A stretch of 64,000 bases of DNA from UBA6522 sp965204155 (GCA_965204155.1 OZ241971.1:2046001-2110000); one strand, 5' to 3'. Shown: positions 52,383 through 61,690, numbered from the stretch's first letter. Numbers and translations: made by a program. Notes: generated by a model not told the origin, from the letters alone.

Positions 52383-53402
52383 TCAGACGTCCAGCTTGTA
52401 CAGTCGCCTGGCGTTTCCTTCGAAGATCTTGGTCTTGTCTTCCTCCGACAGCCAGTCGAATCCCTGGATCATCGGCGCGATCTTGTCGTACGTCTCTCCG
52501 GTCTCGGGATTGATCGACGACCCCACGCCCGGGCACTCGGAGCCGAACAGCAGGTTATCCGGGCCGACCACCTTGATCAGCAGTTCCAGCGCCTCCTCCG
52601 AGTAGAGCACGGTGTCGAAGTACATCTTCCGCATGCGGCTCTGGAAGAGCGTGGCGGCGCTCGCGCCGGGCCGCCGCGCCGACGAGGCGTTGAAGCGCCC
52701 GACCTGGTAGGGAATCGCCCCGCCCCCGTGGGAACAGACGATCTTCAGGTCGGGGAGGTCCTCGAATACCGTGGAGTTGACCAGCCCGTACACGGCTGTC
52801 GTTTCCTCGTTGACAAAGTGCATGCTGTACGGTGTCTTCTGCGGGCGACGCGATCCGGCGGTGTGCAGGTGCAGCGGCACGTCCAGCTCGCAGGCCTTCT
52901 CGTACAGCGGATACCAGTAGCGGTCGCCCAGCCGCGGCGCCTCGCTGCCGTCGTTCTCGTACGGGTCGGGATTCATCAGGAACCCCTTGAAGCCGTACTC
53001 CTTCACGCAATGCTCCATCTCCCCGAAGACTACGTCGACGGGCTCGCCCGCCTGCTGGGGCAGGCCGCCCACGCCGATGATCCTGTCCGGGAACAGCTTT
53101 GCGCTGTCATGGATGATCCGGTTGACCTCGTGGATGTACCACTCCACCAGGTAGCCCGGCTTCTCCGAATGCATGGTCTGGAACGGGCGCGGCGAGATGA
53201 GCTGCACGTCGATGCCGCAGTAATCCATGTGCTCCATGTGCCCGGCGGGCGCCATTTCGACGCGGTGCCAGGCTGCCCTGAGCTGCTCCTCGCTGTAGTG
53301 GACCTTGCCCCGCCCGTGGGCGCCGCGGTGAGAAAGCAGGCCGGCCTTGTAGGCTGCCAGGGTGGGCGGGGATGCGGTATGGGCGTGGGCATCGATGATC
53401 AT
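52383..53402 (-). CDS. LigJ-like amidohydrolase (4-oxalomesaconate hydratase family)
   Basis: 339-residue cytosolic TIM-barrel protein of the amidohydrolase-2 group. It resembles LigJ, which hydrates 4-oxalomesaconate in protocatechuate 4,5-cleavage, over the whole length as I recall the family: IIDAHAHTASPPTLAAYKAG at the start, SHRGAHGRGKVHYSEEQ, DVQLISPRPFQTMHS, PDPYENDGSEAPRLGDRYWY and SHGGGAIPYQVGRF, LFGSECPGVGSSI. Metal ligands HAH, HLHTA, SHGGG and a late Asp/Glu. No other aromatic ring-cleavage genes are in the window, so the true substrate may differ. ATG at 53402 chosen; the region upstream (53403-53669) holds no gene I can support. Confidence 0.85.
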   Translation of the reverse strand: MIIDAHAHTASPPTLAAYKAGLLSHRGAHGRGKVHYSEEQLRAAWHRVEMAPAGHMEHMDYCGIDVQLISPRPFQTMHSEKPGYLVEWYIHEVNRIIHDSAKLFPDRIIGVGGLPQQAGEPVDVVFGEMEHCVKEYGFKGFLMNPDPYENDGSEAPRLGDRYWYPLYEKACELDVPLHLHTAGSRRPQKTPYSMHFVNEETTAVYGLVNSTVFEDLPDLKIVCSHGGGAIPYQVGRFNASSARRPGASAATLFQSRMRKMYFDTVLYSEEALELLIKVVGPDNLLFGSECPGVGSSINPETGETYDKIAPMIQGFDWLSEEDKTKIFEGNARRLYKLDV

Positions 53403-53669
53403 GTTGATTGCCGCTCCGGAAAGACTGCGAAATGTGCCGCGGATGATAACCGCGGGCAAACCGGACCACTGGCCTCGTTCGGTCGGGGACGCGGGAGCAT
53501 AACAAATCTTTTGGAATCCGCCGGGAAACAGCCGCCGAAATGCATCGGCGGCGAGCCGTGCCGGACAGGTGGTGGGTCCGGGCGCGACATCGGCAGGCCA
53601 GGGGCGGCACGCTCAAGCCAGCATGGTCACCGCGACGGACTAAGGCCGCAGCCGGTCAGCCGGTCCGCC

Positions 53670-55307
53670 TCATGGCCCTCGGCTGAACAGGTAGACGGCG
53701 CCCGATTCGAAGGCCGAATTGTCGTCCTGGCCGGCGTTCAGGCCCGCGGCGCCGCTGTCCTCGCCGCGGGCGCCGATCGCCATCAGCGTACCGTCCCCGT
53801 TGAGCGCGATGGAACTGCCGAATTCGTCGTATGCCTCGGTGTTGGAGCCCTTGACGTAGGCGCTCTGGGTCCAGGACGAGCCTTCGCGCGTGAACAGGTA
53901 CACGGCCCCGGCTTCCTGGGCGGAATCGTCGTCCTGTATCGCATCGACGCCCTGACCCGCGCTGTCTTCCAGTTGCGCGCCCACCGCCAGCGTGCCGCCA
54001 TCGGCGCTGAGCGCGAGGCGGGCGCCGAAGGTGTCGTTGGGCCCGGTGTTCGATGCCTTGATATAGGCTTGCTCCGACCATCCGGCGTCGTCCCTGGTGT
54101 AGAGGTATACGGCGCCCGTGGAGAGGTTGATTTCCATGTCCGGTTGCGGAGTGGAGTTGATTCCGGTGGTCATGCCGTCTTCGTCCAATGCCGTTCCGAC
54201 AACCGTTCGGCCGTCGGCGCTGATGGCGACGGCGACACCGAATGCGTCATTGCGCTCGGAGTTCGACGGCTTGAGATACGCTTGCTGCGTCCAGTCGCCG
54301 CCGTCGCGGGAGAAGATGTAGAGCGCGCCGGTGCCGAAGACCTCGTCGTCCTGGACCTCGTTGGTTCCGGCCAGGGAGCCGTCCTCGTCATAGGCGGTTG
54401 CCGCCAGCACGCCGCCGTCGGCGCTGAGTGCGACGCTGTAGCCGAAGAGATCGCCCGCACCCGGATTCGAGGACTTGATGTACGCCTGCTGTGCCCAGGA
54501 ATTCCCGCTGCGCGAGTACAGGTAGACCGCGCCGGCGGACAAGGCCGAGTTGTCGGACTGGTCTGCATCGGCACCTGTCGCGCCGCTGTCTTCGGAGATG
54601 GCGCCCACGGCCAGGGTATTGCCGTCGGCGCTGAGCGCGAGCCCGAAACCGAACTGGTCGCCGTCGCCCAGCTCGTTGCCGACGCCGGCCTCCCCGGTAT
54701 TGGAGGCCTTGACGTACGCCTGCTGCGCCCAGGCGTCGCCGCTGCGGCTGAAGACGTAGACGGCGCCGGCCTGTGGAATGGAATCGTCGTTCTGGTCGCC
54801 GTCGATGCCGGTTGCCGCGCTGGCCTCGTAGGGTGCGGCGACGGCCATGGTGTCGCCGTCTCCGCTGAGGGCGATCATGTACCCGAAATTGTCGGTCAGC
54901 CCCGGGTTGGCGGCCTTTACGTAGGCCTGCTGCCGCCAATCCCCGTCGTCGCGGACGTAGACGTACACGGCGCCGGCTCCATAGACGGACTCGTCCTCCT
55001 GGTCGCCGTCGATGCCGCCGGAGCCGCTGCTCTCGTAGGGCGCGCCGATCGCCAGCGTGGCGCCGTCGGCGCTGAGCGCGACTGCGTTGCCCAGCAGGGT
55101 GCCGCCGCCGCCGAACTCGTCCCCGAATCCGGTGTTGGGTGACTTGATGTAGGCCGTCTGGCGAAGGACACCGCCGGATTCGCCGCTTGCCGCCCCGCCT
55201 TCAGCCTCCGCCTGCGCGCGTGCGGCGTCCCAGCCGCCGGCCGCAGCCAGCCCGATCAGCCACAGGCCGGCGAAGGTCCCGGGCGCCGCGCCCGAACCTA
55301 CTCGCAC
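53670..55307 (-). CDS. Exported seven-repeat FG-GAP beta-propeller protein
   Basis: 545 residues. Signal peptide about 11-32 (TFAGLWLIGLAAAGGWDAARAQ). Then seven repeats of about 68 residues, each opening with a W/L-x-Q-x-AY(I/V/L)K-x-(S/A)N-x(n)-FG block (for example QQAYVKAANPGLTDNFG, QQAYIKSSNPGAGDLFG, QQAYLKPSNSERNDAFG) followed by LSADG-type and D-x-D-x-D calcium-loop-like acidic segments. Seven such units fit a complete integrin-alpha-like propeller. It ends right after repeat seven with no extra domain. GTG start overlaps the DUF6152 gene stop by 10 bp. Role unknown, plausibly surface binding. Confidence 0.85.
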   Translation of the reverse strand: MRVGSGAAPGTFAGLWLIGLAAAGGWDAARAQAEAEGGAASGESGGVLRQTAYIKSPNTGFGDEFGGGGTLLGNAVALSADGATLAIGAPYESSGSGGIDGDQEDESVYGAGAVYVYVRDDGDWRQQAYVKAANPGLTDNFGYMIALSGDGDTMAVAAPYEASAATGIDGDQNDDSIPQAGAVYVFSRSGDAWAQQAYVKASNTGEAGVGNELGDGDQFGFGLALSADGNTLAVGAISEDSGATGADADQSDNSALSAGAVYLYSRSGNSWAQQAYIKSSNPGAGDLFGYSVALSADGGVLAATAYDEDGSLAGTNEVQDDEVFGTGALYIFSRDGGDWTQQAYLKPSNSERNDAFGVAVAISADGRTVVGTALDEDGMTTGINSTPQPDMEINLSTGAVYLYTRDDAGWSEQAYIKASNTGPNDTFGARLALSADGGTLAVGAQLEDSAGQGVDAIQDDDSAQEAGAVYLFTREGSSWTQSAYVKGSNTEAYDEFGSSIALNGDGTLMAIGARGEDSGAAGLNAGQDDNSAFESGAVYLFSRGP

Positions 55308-55720
55308 GGGATCGGGCCTTCCGGCTCGGATCGGGTCCGGTAGATCTCCTCGCAGGTATCCTGGCGCACGACCCTGGCGTTCTCGCTGAGGTTGATGTAC
55401 GGCGCGCCGCTCTTGATCAGGCGGCCGGACACGATGATGCGGTCACCCGCCTTGAGCGTATCCCTCGTCCAGCCGCTCCTCGAGAGGCTGTTCACGCCGG
55501 TCAGCTCCGCCTGCCATCGCACGGGATTCCCGCTATCGTCCGGGATGTTGAGGATGATGGTGGAGTGGGGGTTGACCAGTTGCAGGGCAACGACCGTGCC
55601 GGACAGCGTGGTGATGGTTTCCTCGAAGCGCCCCGCGTCGCCATGGTGAGCAAGGGTTCCTGCGCAGAAGCCCAACAGCCCGCCTGCGACCGCGCCCTTT
55701 GCGAGAGAATGGAGTCTCAT
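55298..55720 (-). CDS. Exported DUF6152-type protein, short
   Basis: 140 residues from the ATG at 55720 (GGGAGA 7 bp upstream). N-terminal signal peptide LAKGAVAGGLLGFCAGTLAHH. Mature part: LSGTVVALQLVNPHSTIILNI, then RWQAELTGVNSLSRSGW and LKAGDRIIVSGRL, the pattern of DUF6152 (SGxVxxxxxxNPH, W, GDxxxV). It shares this with the divergent larger gene at 55935. Function unknown. Co-transcribed with, and overlapping, the FG-GAP propeller gene downstream. Confidence 0.75.
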   Translation of the reverse strand: MRLHSLAKGAVAGGLLGFCAGTLAHHGDAGRFEETITTLSGTVVALQLVNPHSTIILNIPDDSGNPVRWQAELTGVNSLSRSGWTRDTLKAGDRIIVSGRLIKSGAPYINLSENARVVRQDTCEEIYRTRSEPEGPIPCE

Positions 55721-55934
55721 GGCTTGGTCTCCCGTCACTTGTTCCGACTGAACAATATGCCTCGTTGCCGATTGCTAATCCAGTTAATTCTTGTCAATCT
55801 GAGGGCATCGCTGGTCCGGCTTCCACCCTGCCCGCACAGGGTTGTGGGGAACGGCGCCTGAGCGTTTCATGCGTGCTCGCGGCTCACGTTGGGGCAGTGG
55901 TATTCTCAAACATTCGTGCCTGGGAGGATCGAAA

Positions 55935-56996
55935 ATGCAGGAAACAGGCGGAAACAACATCGCACGCGTCCGTGCCGCGGACCTGCATGGCAATTGGCAT
56001 GGCAATCGGCATGCTCGGGGCCTGTGCCGGTGGAGCAAGCTGCTTGTCCTGTTGGTGGTACCGGCAGCCACGATGGCTCACCACTCGACCGGGGCGATCT
56101 TCGACCGCAGCCGGCCGGCCGAGGTGGAGGGGACGGTCACCGCCGTGTTCTGGCGCAATCCGCATGTCGGCCTGACCCTGCTGGTCGAGAACGGGGCCGG
56201 CGAGCCGGAGGAATGGGAGATCGAGGGCGGCACGTACAACGATCTCATGCGTGCAGGCTTCGATACCGAAACCGTCGCGGTAGGCGACCGCGTACGCGTC
56301 GTCGGCGCATCGTCGCGGCGTGGGTTGAACGAGATCTATCTTTCCCGGGTGCTGACGCCTGCCGGCGAGGAACTTTTCCATGCCGGCGTGGTGAGGACGA
56401 ATGCCGGCCGGTTGCAGGGATCGGAAGAGCAGAGTGCCGCAACCGGCATCTTCAGGGTCTGGGTTAATGGCGGGAGGCTTCATCGTCTGCGCGAACCGTT
56501 GTCGCTCACGCCCGCCGCGGAAGCGGCCGGCTCCGACTGGGATCCGTTCAATGACGATCCGAGCCATCGCTGCCAGGCGCCGGGCATGCCGAATGCGGTC
56601 CTGAATCCGTACCCCATCGCGTTCGAGGACCAGGGCGACCGGATCGTGCAGCGGATCGAGGAGTGGGATGCGGTTCGGACGATCCACATGAACGAGGATT
56701 CCGCCGACCCGCGCGAAGCGTCGCCGCTCGGTTATTCGGTGGGCCGATGGGAAGACAATACGCTTGTCGTGGAGACCACGGACGTCGACTATCCGCTGCT
56801 TGACGACAGCGGTACGCCCATGAGTCCGGCTGTCAACATCGTGGAGCGATACACGCTGAGCGGGAACGACACGCGTCTCGATCTCGAGTTGACGGTCACC
56901 GATCCGCCGAACCTCGCGGAGCCCGCAGTCTGGGTGGCAGTGTGGGCCTGGGAGCCCGGCGTGCAGATCAGGCCGTTCGAATGCACGGTGCGCTAG
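55935..56996 (+). CDS. Exported DUF6152-type protein, long
   Basis: 353 residues, ATG at 55935 with strong GGGAGGA ribosome-binding site. A hydrophobic segment WSKLLVLLVVPAATMAHHS (about 33-51) follows an unusually long, His/Arg-rich lead of about 32 residues; a later start may be used. First domain (about 50-150) matches DUF6152: VEGTVTAVFWRNPHVGLTLLV, EWEIEGGTYNDLMRAGF, VAVGDRVRVVGASS. The following 200 residues contain GYSVGRWEDNTLVVETTDVDYP and resemble the extra domain seen in larger members of this group. Function unknown. Divergent from the short paralog over a shared 214 bp region. Confidence 0.75.
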   Translation: MQETGGNNIARVRAADLHGNWHGNRHARGLCRWSKLLVLLVVPAATMAHHSTGAIFDRSRPAEVEGTVTAVFWRNPHVGLTLLVENGAGEPEEWEIEGGTYNDLMRAGFDTETVAVGDRVRVVGASSRRGLNEIYLSRVLTPAGEELFHAGVVRTNAGRLQGSEEQSAATGIFRVWVNGGRLHRLREPLSLTPAAEAAGSDWDPFNDDPSHRCQAPGMPNAVLNPYPIAFEDQGDRIVQRIEEWDAVRTIHMNEDSADPREASPLGYSVGRWEDNTLVVETTDVDYPLLDDSGTPMSPAVNIVERYTLSGNDTRLDLELTVTDPPNLAEPAVWVAVWAWEPGVQIRPFECTVR

Positions 56997-57051
56997 CGGC
57001 GGCACGACAGCGGATACAAACCGCGGCAGCTCAGGCGCCGCGGAACACGGC

Positions 57052-58815
57052 CTAGCGAGTACCGGCGCTCTCGCCGAAGGTCACCGGCCGTTCGATCCGT
57101 TCTCCATCGCGCTCAACGATCACCGTGCTGGCTTCGCCCGGTCTGGATTCCCTGAGCACGTACATCAGGTCGTAGATGTCACGTATCTCGCGGCCGCTGA
57201 GTTCGACGATCCAGTCGCCGCGTTGCAGTCCGGCCCGATCCGCCGGTCCTTCGGGACGAACGCCCGCCAGCCGCATGCCGGGCCGGTTGTCGGGCGAGCC
57301 CGTGTAGTCCGGAATCGTGCCCAGCGATGCGCCGTAGCTGCGCATGTCGCCCAACGGCGCCGGGGCTTCGGCGGCCACGTAGGTGAGGCCTTCCAGGGTC
57401 GTCAGTTCCGCGGCGACTTCCGCCACCAGGTTGGCGATCCGCACGCCGCCGGGTCCATTGATCAATTCGATGTCGTCGGAGGGCTTGTGGTAGTCGTCGT
57501 GGGCGCCGGTGAAGAAGTGCAGGACGGGGACGCCGGCCGCATAGAACGACATCTGGTCCGACGGGCCGTAACCGTCGCCTCCGAGATCGCAGCCGAGCTG
57601 CAATGCCGCGCAGTACGGCTGGATCACGCTGTCCCACTCCTCGGCCGATTCGCCGCCCAGAACGGACAGCCGGTCGTTCCTTAGCCGCCCCACCATGTCC
57701 ATGTTGAGCATGGCCACGAGACCTTCCGGCGCGGCGCCGGGCGGCGGCTCCCGGGTGAAGTGACTGGACCCCAGCAGGCCGTTTTCCTCGCCCGTGAAGG
57801 CGACGAAGATCACGTCGCGGCCGAGTTCTTCCCGGCGCGCGGTCAGCACGCGGGCGGCCTCGAGCAGCGCTGCGGTGCCGGAGGCGTTGTCGTCCGCGCC
57901 GTTGTGCGGTTCGTGAGCATCCGGGGCGAGCGACGACGCGCCGCCGAAGCCCAGGTGATCGTAGTGGGCGCCGAGCACGACCGCGCCGGGCAACCGCTCG
58001 CCGGCCGGGATGCGTCCGACGATGTTGTCCACATCGCGGGTCTGCTCGATCACTTCCGTGGCCAGGCTGACCTGCTCCGTGCCATCCAGGATGCCTTGCG
58101 CCAGGGAGCGGCGAATCACCGCGATCGGAATGCCGGCGCCGCCCTGGGGATCCACCCGCATGGACGGCAGCGGCGATTCCTCCTGCTCCTCGCCTTCGGG
58201 CGGCAGGTCCGCGACCAGCAGGCCCACGGCCCCCCGCTCGCGCGCGGTGAATGCCTTGTAGCGCAGATCGCTCAGGCGGCGGCGGAGGGATTCATCGTCA
58301 AATGCTCCGTCCTCGGGCGTGTAGCGGCGCACCAGCACGATGCGCCCTTCTGCATCGATTCCCTCGTAGTCATCGATGGCATTTTCTTCGGATACCACGC
58401 CCCAGCCGGCAAAGACGACAGGTGCGGTGACCGCGCCGCTGGCGGAAAAGCCCGGCACGATGAATTCCCCGTCGGGAATCGCCTCGCCGCCCACGGACAG
58501 GCGCGTCGCGGGGCCCCGTTCCACGCCGACTACGGCCTGGAACCTCTGTCGATAGCTGCCGTCCCCCGCCGCCGGTTCCAGGCCGATCAGCGCGAACTGC
58601 CGTTCGAGCCAATCGGCAGCCGCCGCCAGTCCGGGCGTGCCCAGTCCGCGGCCTCCGCGGGCATCGTCGGCCAGCCAGGCGACATCGGCCAGGTAGCGTT
58701 CCACGGCGGCAGCGTCGTCAACCGGCCGGGTCCGGGCAACGTCCTGAGCATGGGCGGGCAATGCTGCCATGAGCATGGCGAGGACGGCTGCGCCGAACGG
58801 TCTGTATGGATTCAT
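57052..58815 (-). CDS. Exported M28 family aminopeptidase with PDZ domain
   Basis: 587 residues. Signal peptide FGAAVLAMLMAALPAHAQ (about 7-24). M28 zinc ligands: LGAHYDHLGFGG His (about 307), PHNGADDNASGTAALLE Asp, FTGEENGLLGSS catalytic Glu region, LNMDMVGRLR Asp and DDYHKPSDD His. An inserted PA-type domain (VAPVVFAGWGVV region, about 135-250) precedes the catalytic part, and a C-terminal PDZ domain (GPADRAGLQRGDWIVELSG, about 505-580) ends it. A double-zinc periplasmic aminopeptidase. ATG at 58815. Confidence 0.92.
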   Translation of the reverse strand: MNPYRPFGAAVLAMLMAALPAHAQDVARTRPVDDAAAVERYLADVAWLADDARGGRGLGTPGLAAAADWLERQFALIGLEPAAGDGSYRQRFQAVVGVERGPATRLSVGGEAIPDGEFIVPGFSASGAVTAPVVFAGWGVVSEENAIDDYEGIDAEGRIVLVRRYTPEDGAFDDESLRRRLSDLRYKAFTARERGAVGLLVADLPPEGEEQEESPLPSMRVDPQGGAGIPIAVIRRSLAQGILDGTEQVSLATEVIEQTRDVDNIVGRIPAGERLPGAVVLGAHYDHLGFGGASSLAPDAHEPHNGADDNASGTAALLEAARVLTARREELGRDVIFVAFTGEENGLLGSSHFTREPPPGAAPEGLVAMLNMDMVGRLRNDRLSVLGGESAEEWDSVIQPYCAALQLGCDLGGDGYGPSDQMSFYAAGVPVLHFFTGAHDDYHKPSDDIELINGPGGVRIANLVAEVAAELTTLEGLTYVAAEAPAPLGDMRSYGASLGTIPDYTGSPDNRPGMRLAGVRPEGPADRAGLQRGDWIVELSGREIRDIYDLMYVLRESRPGEASTVIVERDGERIERPVTFGESAGTR

Positions 58816-58953
58816 CTTTACCCCGTCGCGAAGTCGGCAGTCACTGATACGCACGCATTCTAACCGCTGGTGCCGCAGCCAACAGATAATTGCGTATCCG
58901 TTGTATGTGGCACCGGGCGCGCTGCATTCGGGCCCGCCGGCGTCCTGGTGCGG

Positions 58954-58982
58954 TTGCTGTTCCGGCGCCTCTTCTCTGATAG
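58954..58982 (+). promoter_or_regulatory. Candidate promoter of the ECF transporter operon
   Basis: TTGCTG (58954-58959), 17 bp spacer, TGATAG (58977-58982), about 50 bp before the S-component start. The rest of the divergent region (58816-59033) has no TPP or cobalamin riboswitch motif that I can recognise. Confidence 0.35.
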
Positions 58983-59033
58983 CCTCTTGCCCTGCAACAC
59001 AGCGAGCCATTGCGCTCAAGGGAGAAACCGGCA

Positions 59034-59678
59034 GTGAGCAACACGCCCGCGGCTTCCAGGCCCGGTCCCTACCGGTTGGGCGAGGACTTCAGGCTCGACA
59101 CCATGGATATCGTCGCCGCGGTACTGCTGGGCGTGATCCAGGCGGTGATCGAGATCGTGGGCCTGCTGGGGTTCCTGGAGCGCACGGTTTGGGCGGCGGG
59201 ACCGGTGGGTTTCGCCATCTACGCCTTCTACAACGGCACCACCTGGATCCTGTTCTATGCCGGCGCGTTCCTGCGAAAACGCGCCGCCCTGGTGATGCTG
59301 GCAGCGGTCGTCACGGCGTTGGTGCGCTGGTTCGCGGGCGATCCGGACGGCCCCATCCTGATGTTCTACGGCCTGTTCCCGGCGGCTTGCGGCGCGGCGG
59401 TCTTCGCCACCCTGCGCTGGCGCGGCGGGCGGCTGCTGTTCGCCGTGGCGGTGGCCGTCACGTCCGTTGCCAACCAGGTGGCGCTGTTCGTCGGCCAGGG
59501 TGGATTCCAGTTGGTCGACGGCGCCCGCTGGGCGCTGGTGTCCATGACCATCGCGGCTTTCGGCGGCGCGATCTGGGGCGTGGCCGCGTGGTACCTGGGC
59601 CGGGGACTGGAGCGCGCCGGTGTACCCGCGGTGCATCGACCTCCGGCACTGGCTGCGGACGAGACCGATCGGGCGTGA
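59034..59678 (+). CDS. ECF transporter substrate-binding S component (YkoE-like)
   Basis: 214-residue membrane protein with about six hydrophobic helices (first near 23-45, MDIVAAVLLGVIQAVIEIVG). It resembles the YkoE family of S components, which take up thiamine or its HMP precursor with YkoD/YkoC: GFAIYAFYNGTTWILFYAGAF and the FLRKRAALVMLAAVVTALV segment near residue 80. GTG at 59034 is chosen for GGGAG 9 bp upstream. Its stop overlaps the ATPase start (GTGA). Substrate is unproven. Confidence 0.78.
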   Translation: MSNTPAASRPGPYRLGEDFRLDTMDIVAAVLLGVIQAVIEIVGLLGFLERTVWAAGPVGFAIYAFYNGTTWILFYAGAFLRKRAALVMLAAVVTALVRWFAGDPDGPILMFYGLFPAACGAAVFATLRWRGGRLLFAVAVAVTSVANQVALFVGQGGFQLVDGARWALVSMTIAAFGGAIWGVAAWYLGRGLERAGVPAVHRPPALAADETDRA

Positions 59679-61690
59679 CCTCGACCCCGCCCGCGGAGAA
59701 GGCTGCCCTCGTTCTGGAGGAATACTGCTTCTGGTTCAAGCCCGCGGCCCGCGAGGCGGAGGGCCCTCCGGCTCTGGAGAACGTCTCGCTGCCTGTGGAT
59801 GCCGGATCGCTCGTGCTCATCCTCGGGCGCAGCGGATCGGGCAAGAGCACGCTCGCACTGAATCTTGTCGGCATCTACCCCGACTACATGGGGGGCAGGA
59901 ATAGCGGACGCGTTCTCATCGCCGACCCCGAACGCGGTCTGATCAACCGGCGCGATCTGGCAGCCGCGGAACGCTTCCGGCGAGTCAACATGCTGTTCCA
60001 GAACCCGGAGGATCAGATCGTGACCCTCACGGTGGAGGAGGAGGTCGGTTTCGCGCTGGAGAATTACCGGGTCGAACCGGCGCAGATCCATCGCCGCATC
60101 GACGACGCCCTGGACCTGGCGGGTCTGGCCGGCTTCCGGCAGCGAAGCATGCTGGAACTTTCCGGGGGCGAGAAGCAGCGCGTGGCGCTGGCGGCGATGC
60201 TTGCCCTGAAGCCCGCTGTACTGATCCTCGACGAGCCCACCTCGAATCTGGACCCGGCGGGTACCGCAGACGTCCTGGCCACCATCGACCGGATTCGGGC
60301 GCGGAGCGGCCTGACCGTGATGGTGATCGAACACGAGGCCGACGAGATCTTTCACCGGGCCGACGCGGTGCTGCTGGTCGAAGACAGGGGCGTGCAGGGT
60401 CCCTGGACGCCGCGGGAATTCATGGATGAGCGCGGACTCGAGGTCCGGGACGAACTGGGTTTGTGGATACCGCAGGCGTCGGAAGCCGGACTCGAATTGC
60501 GGGCGCAGGGCGTGGATTTCGACGGCGGCATTCCCCTGGATGGAGATGAACTGGTAGCGGCAGTGGAGCCACTGGTAGCGGTGGTCGAGCCAATTGGCCT
60601 TGACTCAACGTTACGCGCCCGGGACGCGTTGCCAGGCGGTGCTGCGCCTCGCCAGCCAGACTCCGCTTCCACCGGTCGGCCCGACATCGTTTCGCCCCGC
60701 CAGGGGGACTCCGTTTCGCCCGGCCAGCGCGACGCCGCTTCGGCCCGCCAGTGCGACGAAGCACGAGTTGGTTGTCCCGATGCTGCCGGCCGCGGGGCTA
60801 ACACTGCGTCTGCGGTCATCGAAGTCAGGGACGTCAGCTTTGCCTACGGCGCACGCAACGTACTCAGAGGCGTCAGTCTTGCCGCCCACCGCTCCGAACT
60901 CCTCGCGTTGGTGGGCCAGAACGGTTCCGGCAAGTCCACCCTGGCGTCCCTCTTCAACGGCATCGCCAGGCCGGATGCCGGTGTAATTCTGGTAGACGGT
61001 ATCCCTACCGCCGACTACAGGTTCGCTCACCTGGCCAGACGCGTGGCACACATCTTTCAGGTCCCCGAGAAACAGTTCGTCCGTGCCACGGTCTACGACG
61101 AGATCGCCCACGGGCTGCAGGCCATGGGCCTGGCCGGGGACGAAGTGGAGCGGCGCACCCTGGACTGCCTGAGGTCAGTACGCCTGCTGGAGCGTCGCGA
61201 TGCCAGCCCGTATGTACTGAGTCACGGCCAGAAGCGCAGGCTTTCTGTGGCAGCGATGGTGGTCGGCGAGCCCGATGTGGTGATTCTCGACGAGCCGACC
61301 TTCGGCCAGGACTACCACCAGGCAAGGAATCTGATGGAATTGCTGCGCAAACTCGCCGACGGGGGTGCGGCGGTGGTTTTCATTACCCACGACATGCGGT
61401 TGGTGGCCGAATATTCGGATCGTACCGTGGTACTTTGCAACGGTGCGGTCGAGTTTGAAGGCACGCCGGAAGCGCTGTTCGACTCCCCCGAGGTTCTGGC
61501 CCGGGCGCGGCTGCGACCGCCTCCGGTCCATGAAATCTCCACGCGCCTCCTGGGCGAACCGCTGTTGACCACGGCCGCCCTCGTCGAGCGCATCGAGGCC
61601 GCATGCCGTGCCGCCGCGGCGCCGCATGCCGAATCCGCCCGCGGCGCCTCCGGGTTGCACGCATCGAGCACCGGAACGCCGGATCGCTGA
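59675..61690 (+). CDS. ECF transporter fused dual ATPase (EcfA-EcfA', YkoD-like)
   Basis: 671 residues with two ABC ATPase domains in one chain. Domain 1 (about 10-240): Walker A GRSGSGKST, signature LSGGEKQRV, Walker B VLILDEPTSNLD. Domain 2 (about 385-630): Walker A GQNGSGKST, signature LSHGQKRRL (the usual second Gly is His), Walker B VVILDEPTFGQD and VFITHDMRL. The roughly 60-residue linker is rich in Pro/Gln/Asp/Ser and is encoded by a 24 bp tandem repeat. GTG start overlaps the S-component stop. Long upstream open frame in this phase lies inside the S component and is not coding. Confidence 0.9.
   Translation: MTSTPPAEKAALVLEEYCFWFKPAAREAEGPPALENVSLPVDAGSLVLILGRSGSGKSTLALNLVGIYPDYMGGRNSGRVLIADPERGLINRRDLAAAERFRRVNMLFQNPEDQIVTLTVEEEVGFALENYRVEPAQIHRRIDDALDLAGLAGFRQRSMLELSGGEKQRVALAAMLALKPAVLILDEPTSNLDPAGTADVLATIDRIRARSGLTVMVIEHEADEIFHRADAVLLVEDRGVQGPWTPREFMDERGLEVRDELGLWIPQASEAGLELRAQGVDFDGGIPLDGDELVAAVEPLVAVVEPIGLDSTLRARDALPGGAAPRQPDSASTGRPDIVSPRQGDSVSPGQRDAASARQCDEARVGCPDAAGRGANTASAVIEVRDVSFAYGARNVLRGVSLAAHRSELLALVGQNGSGKSTLASLFNGIARPDAGVILVDGIPTADYRFAHLARRVAHIFQVPEKQFVRATVYDEIAHGLQAMGLAGDEVERRTLDCLRSVRLLERRDASPYVLSHGQKRRLSVAAMVVGEPDVVILDEPTFGQDYHQARNLMELLRKLADGGAAVVFITHDMRLVAEYSDRTVVLCNGAVEFEGTPEALFDSPEVLARARLRPPPVHEISTRLLGEPLLTTAALVERIEAACRAAAAPHAESARGASGLHASSTGTPDR
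60650..60769 (+). repeat. 24 bp coding minisatellite in the ATPase linker
   Basis: Five in-frame 24 bp units (60650, 60674, 60698, 60722, 60746) of consensus CGCCAGNNNGACNCCGNTTC then GNCC, the last one decayed. They encode eight-residue units like RQPDSAST, GRPDIVSP, RQGDSVSP, GQRDAASA. Both ATPase domains flank it intact. Confidence 0.75.

Noticed and set aside
52728..55142. 804-codon open frame on the plus strand opposite LigJ-like and FG-GAP genes
   Set aside because: Its repetitive look is the reverse complement of the FG-GAP repeats; no start signal or domain.
58816..59033. Possible TPP or cobalamin riboswitch before the ECF operon
   Set aside because: No CTGAGA/ACC-box or B12-box motif seen. 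A GCACC...GGTGC pairing exists but fits no class I know.
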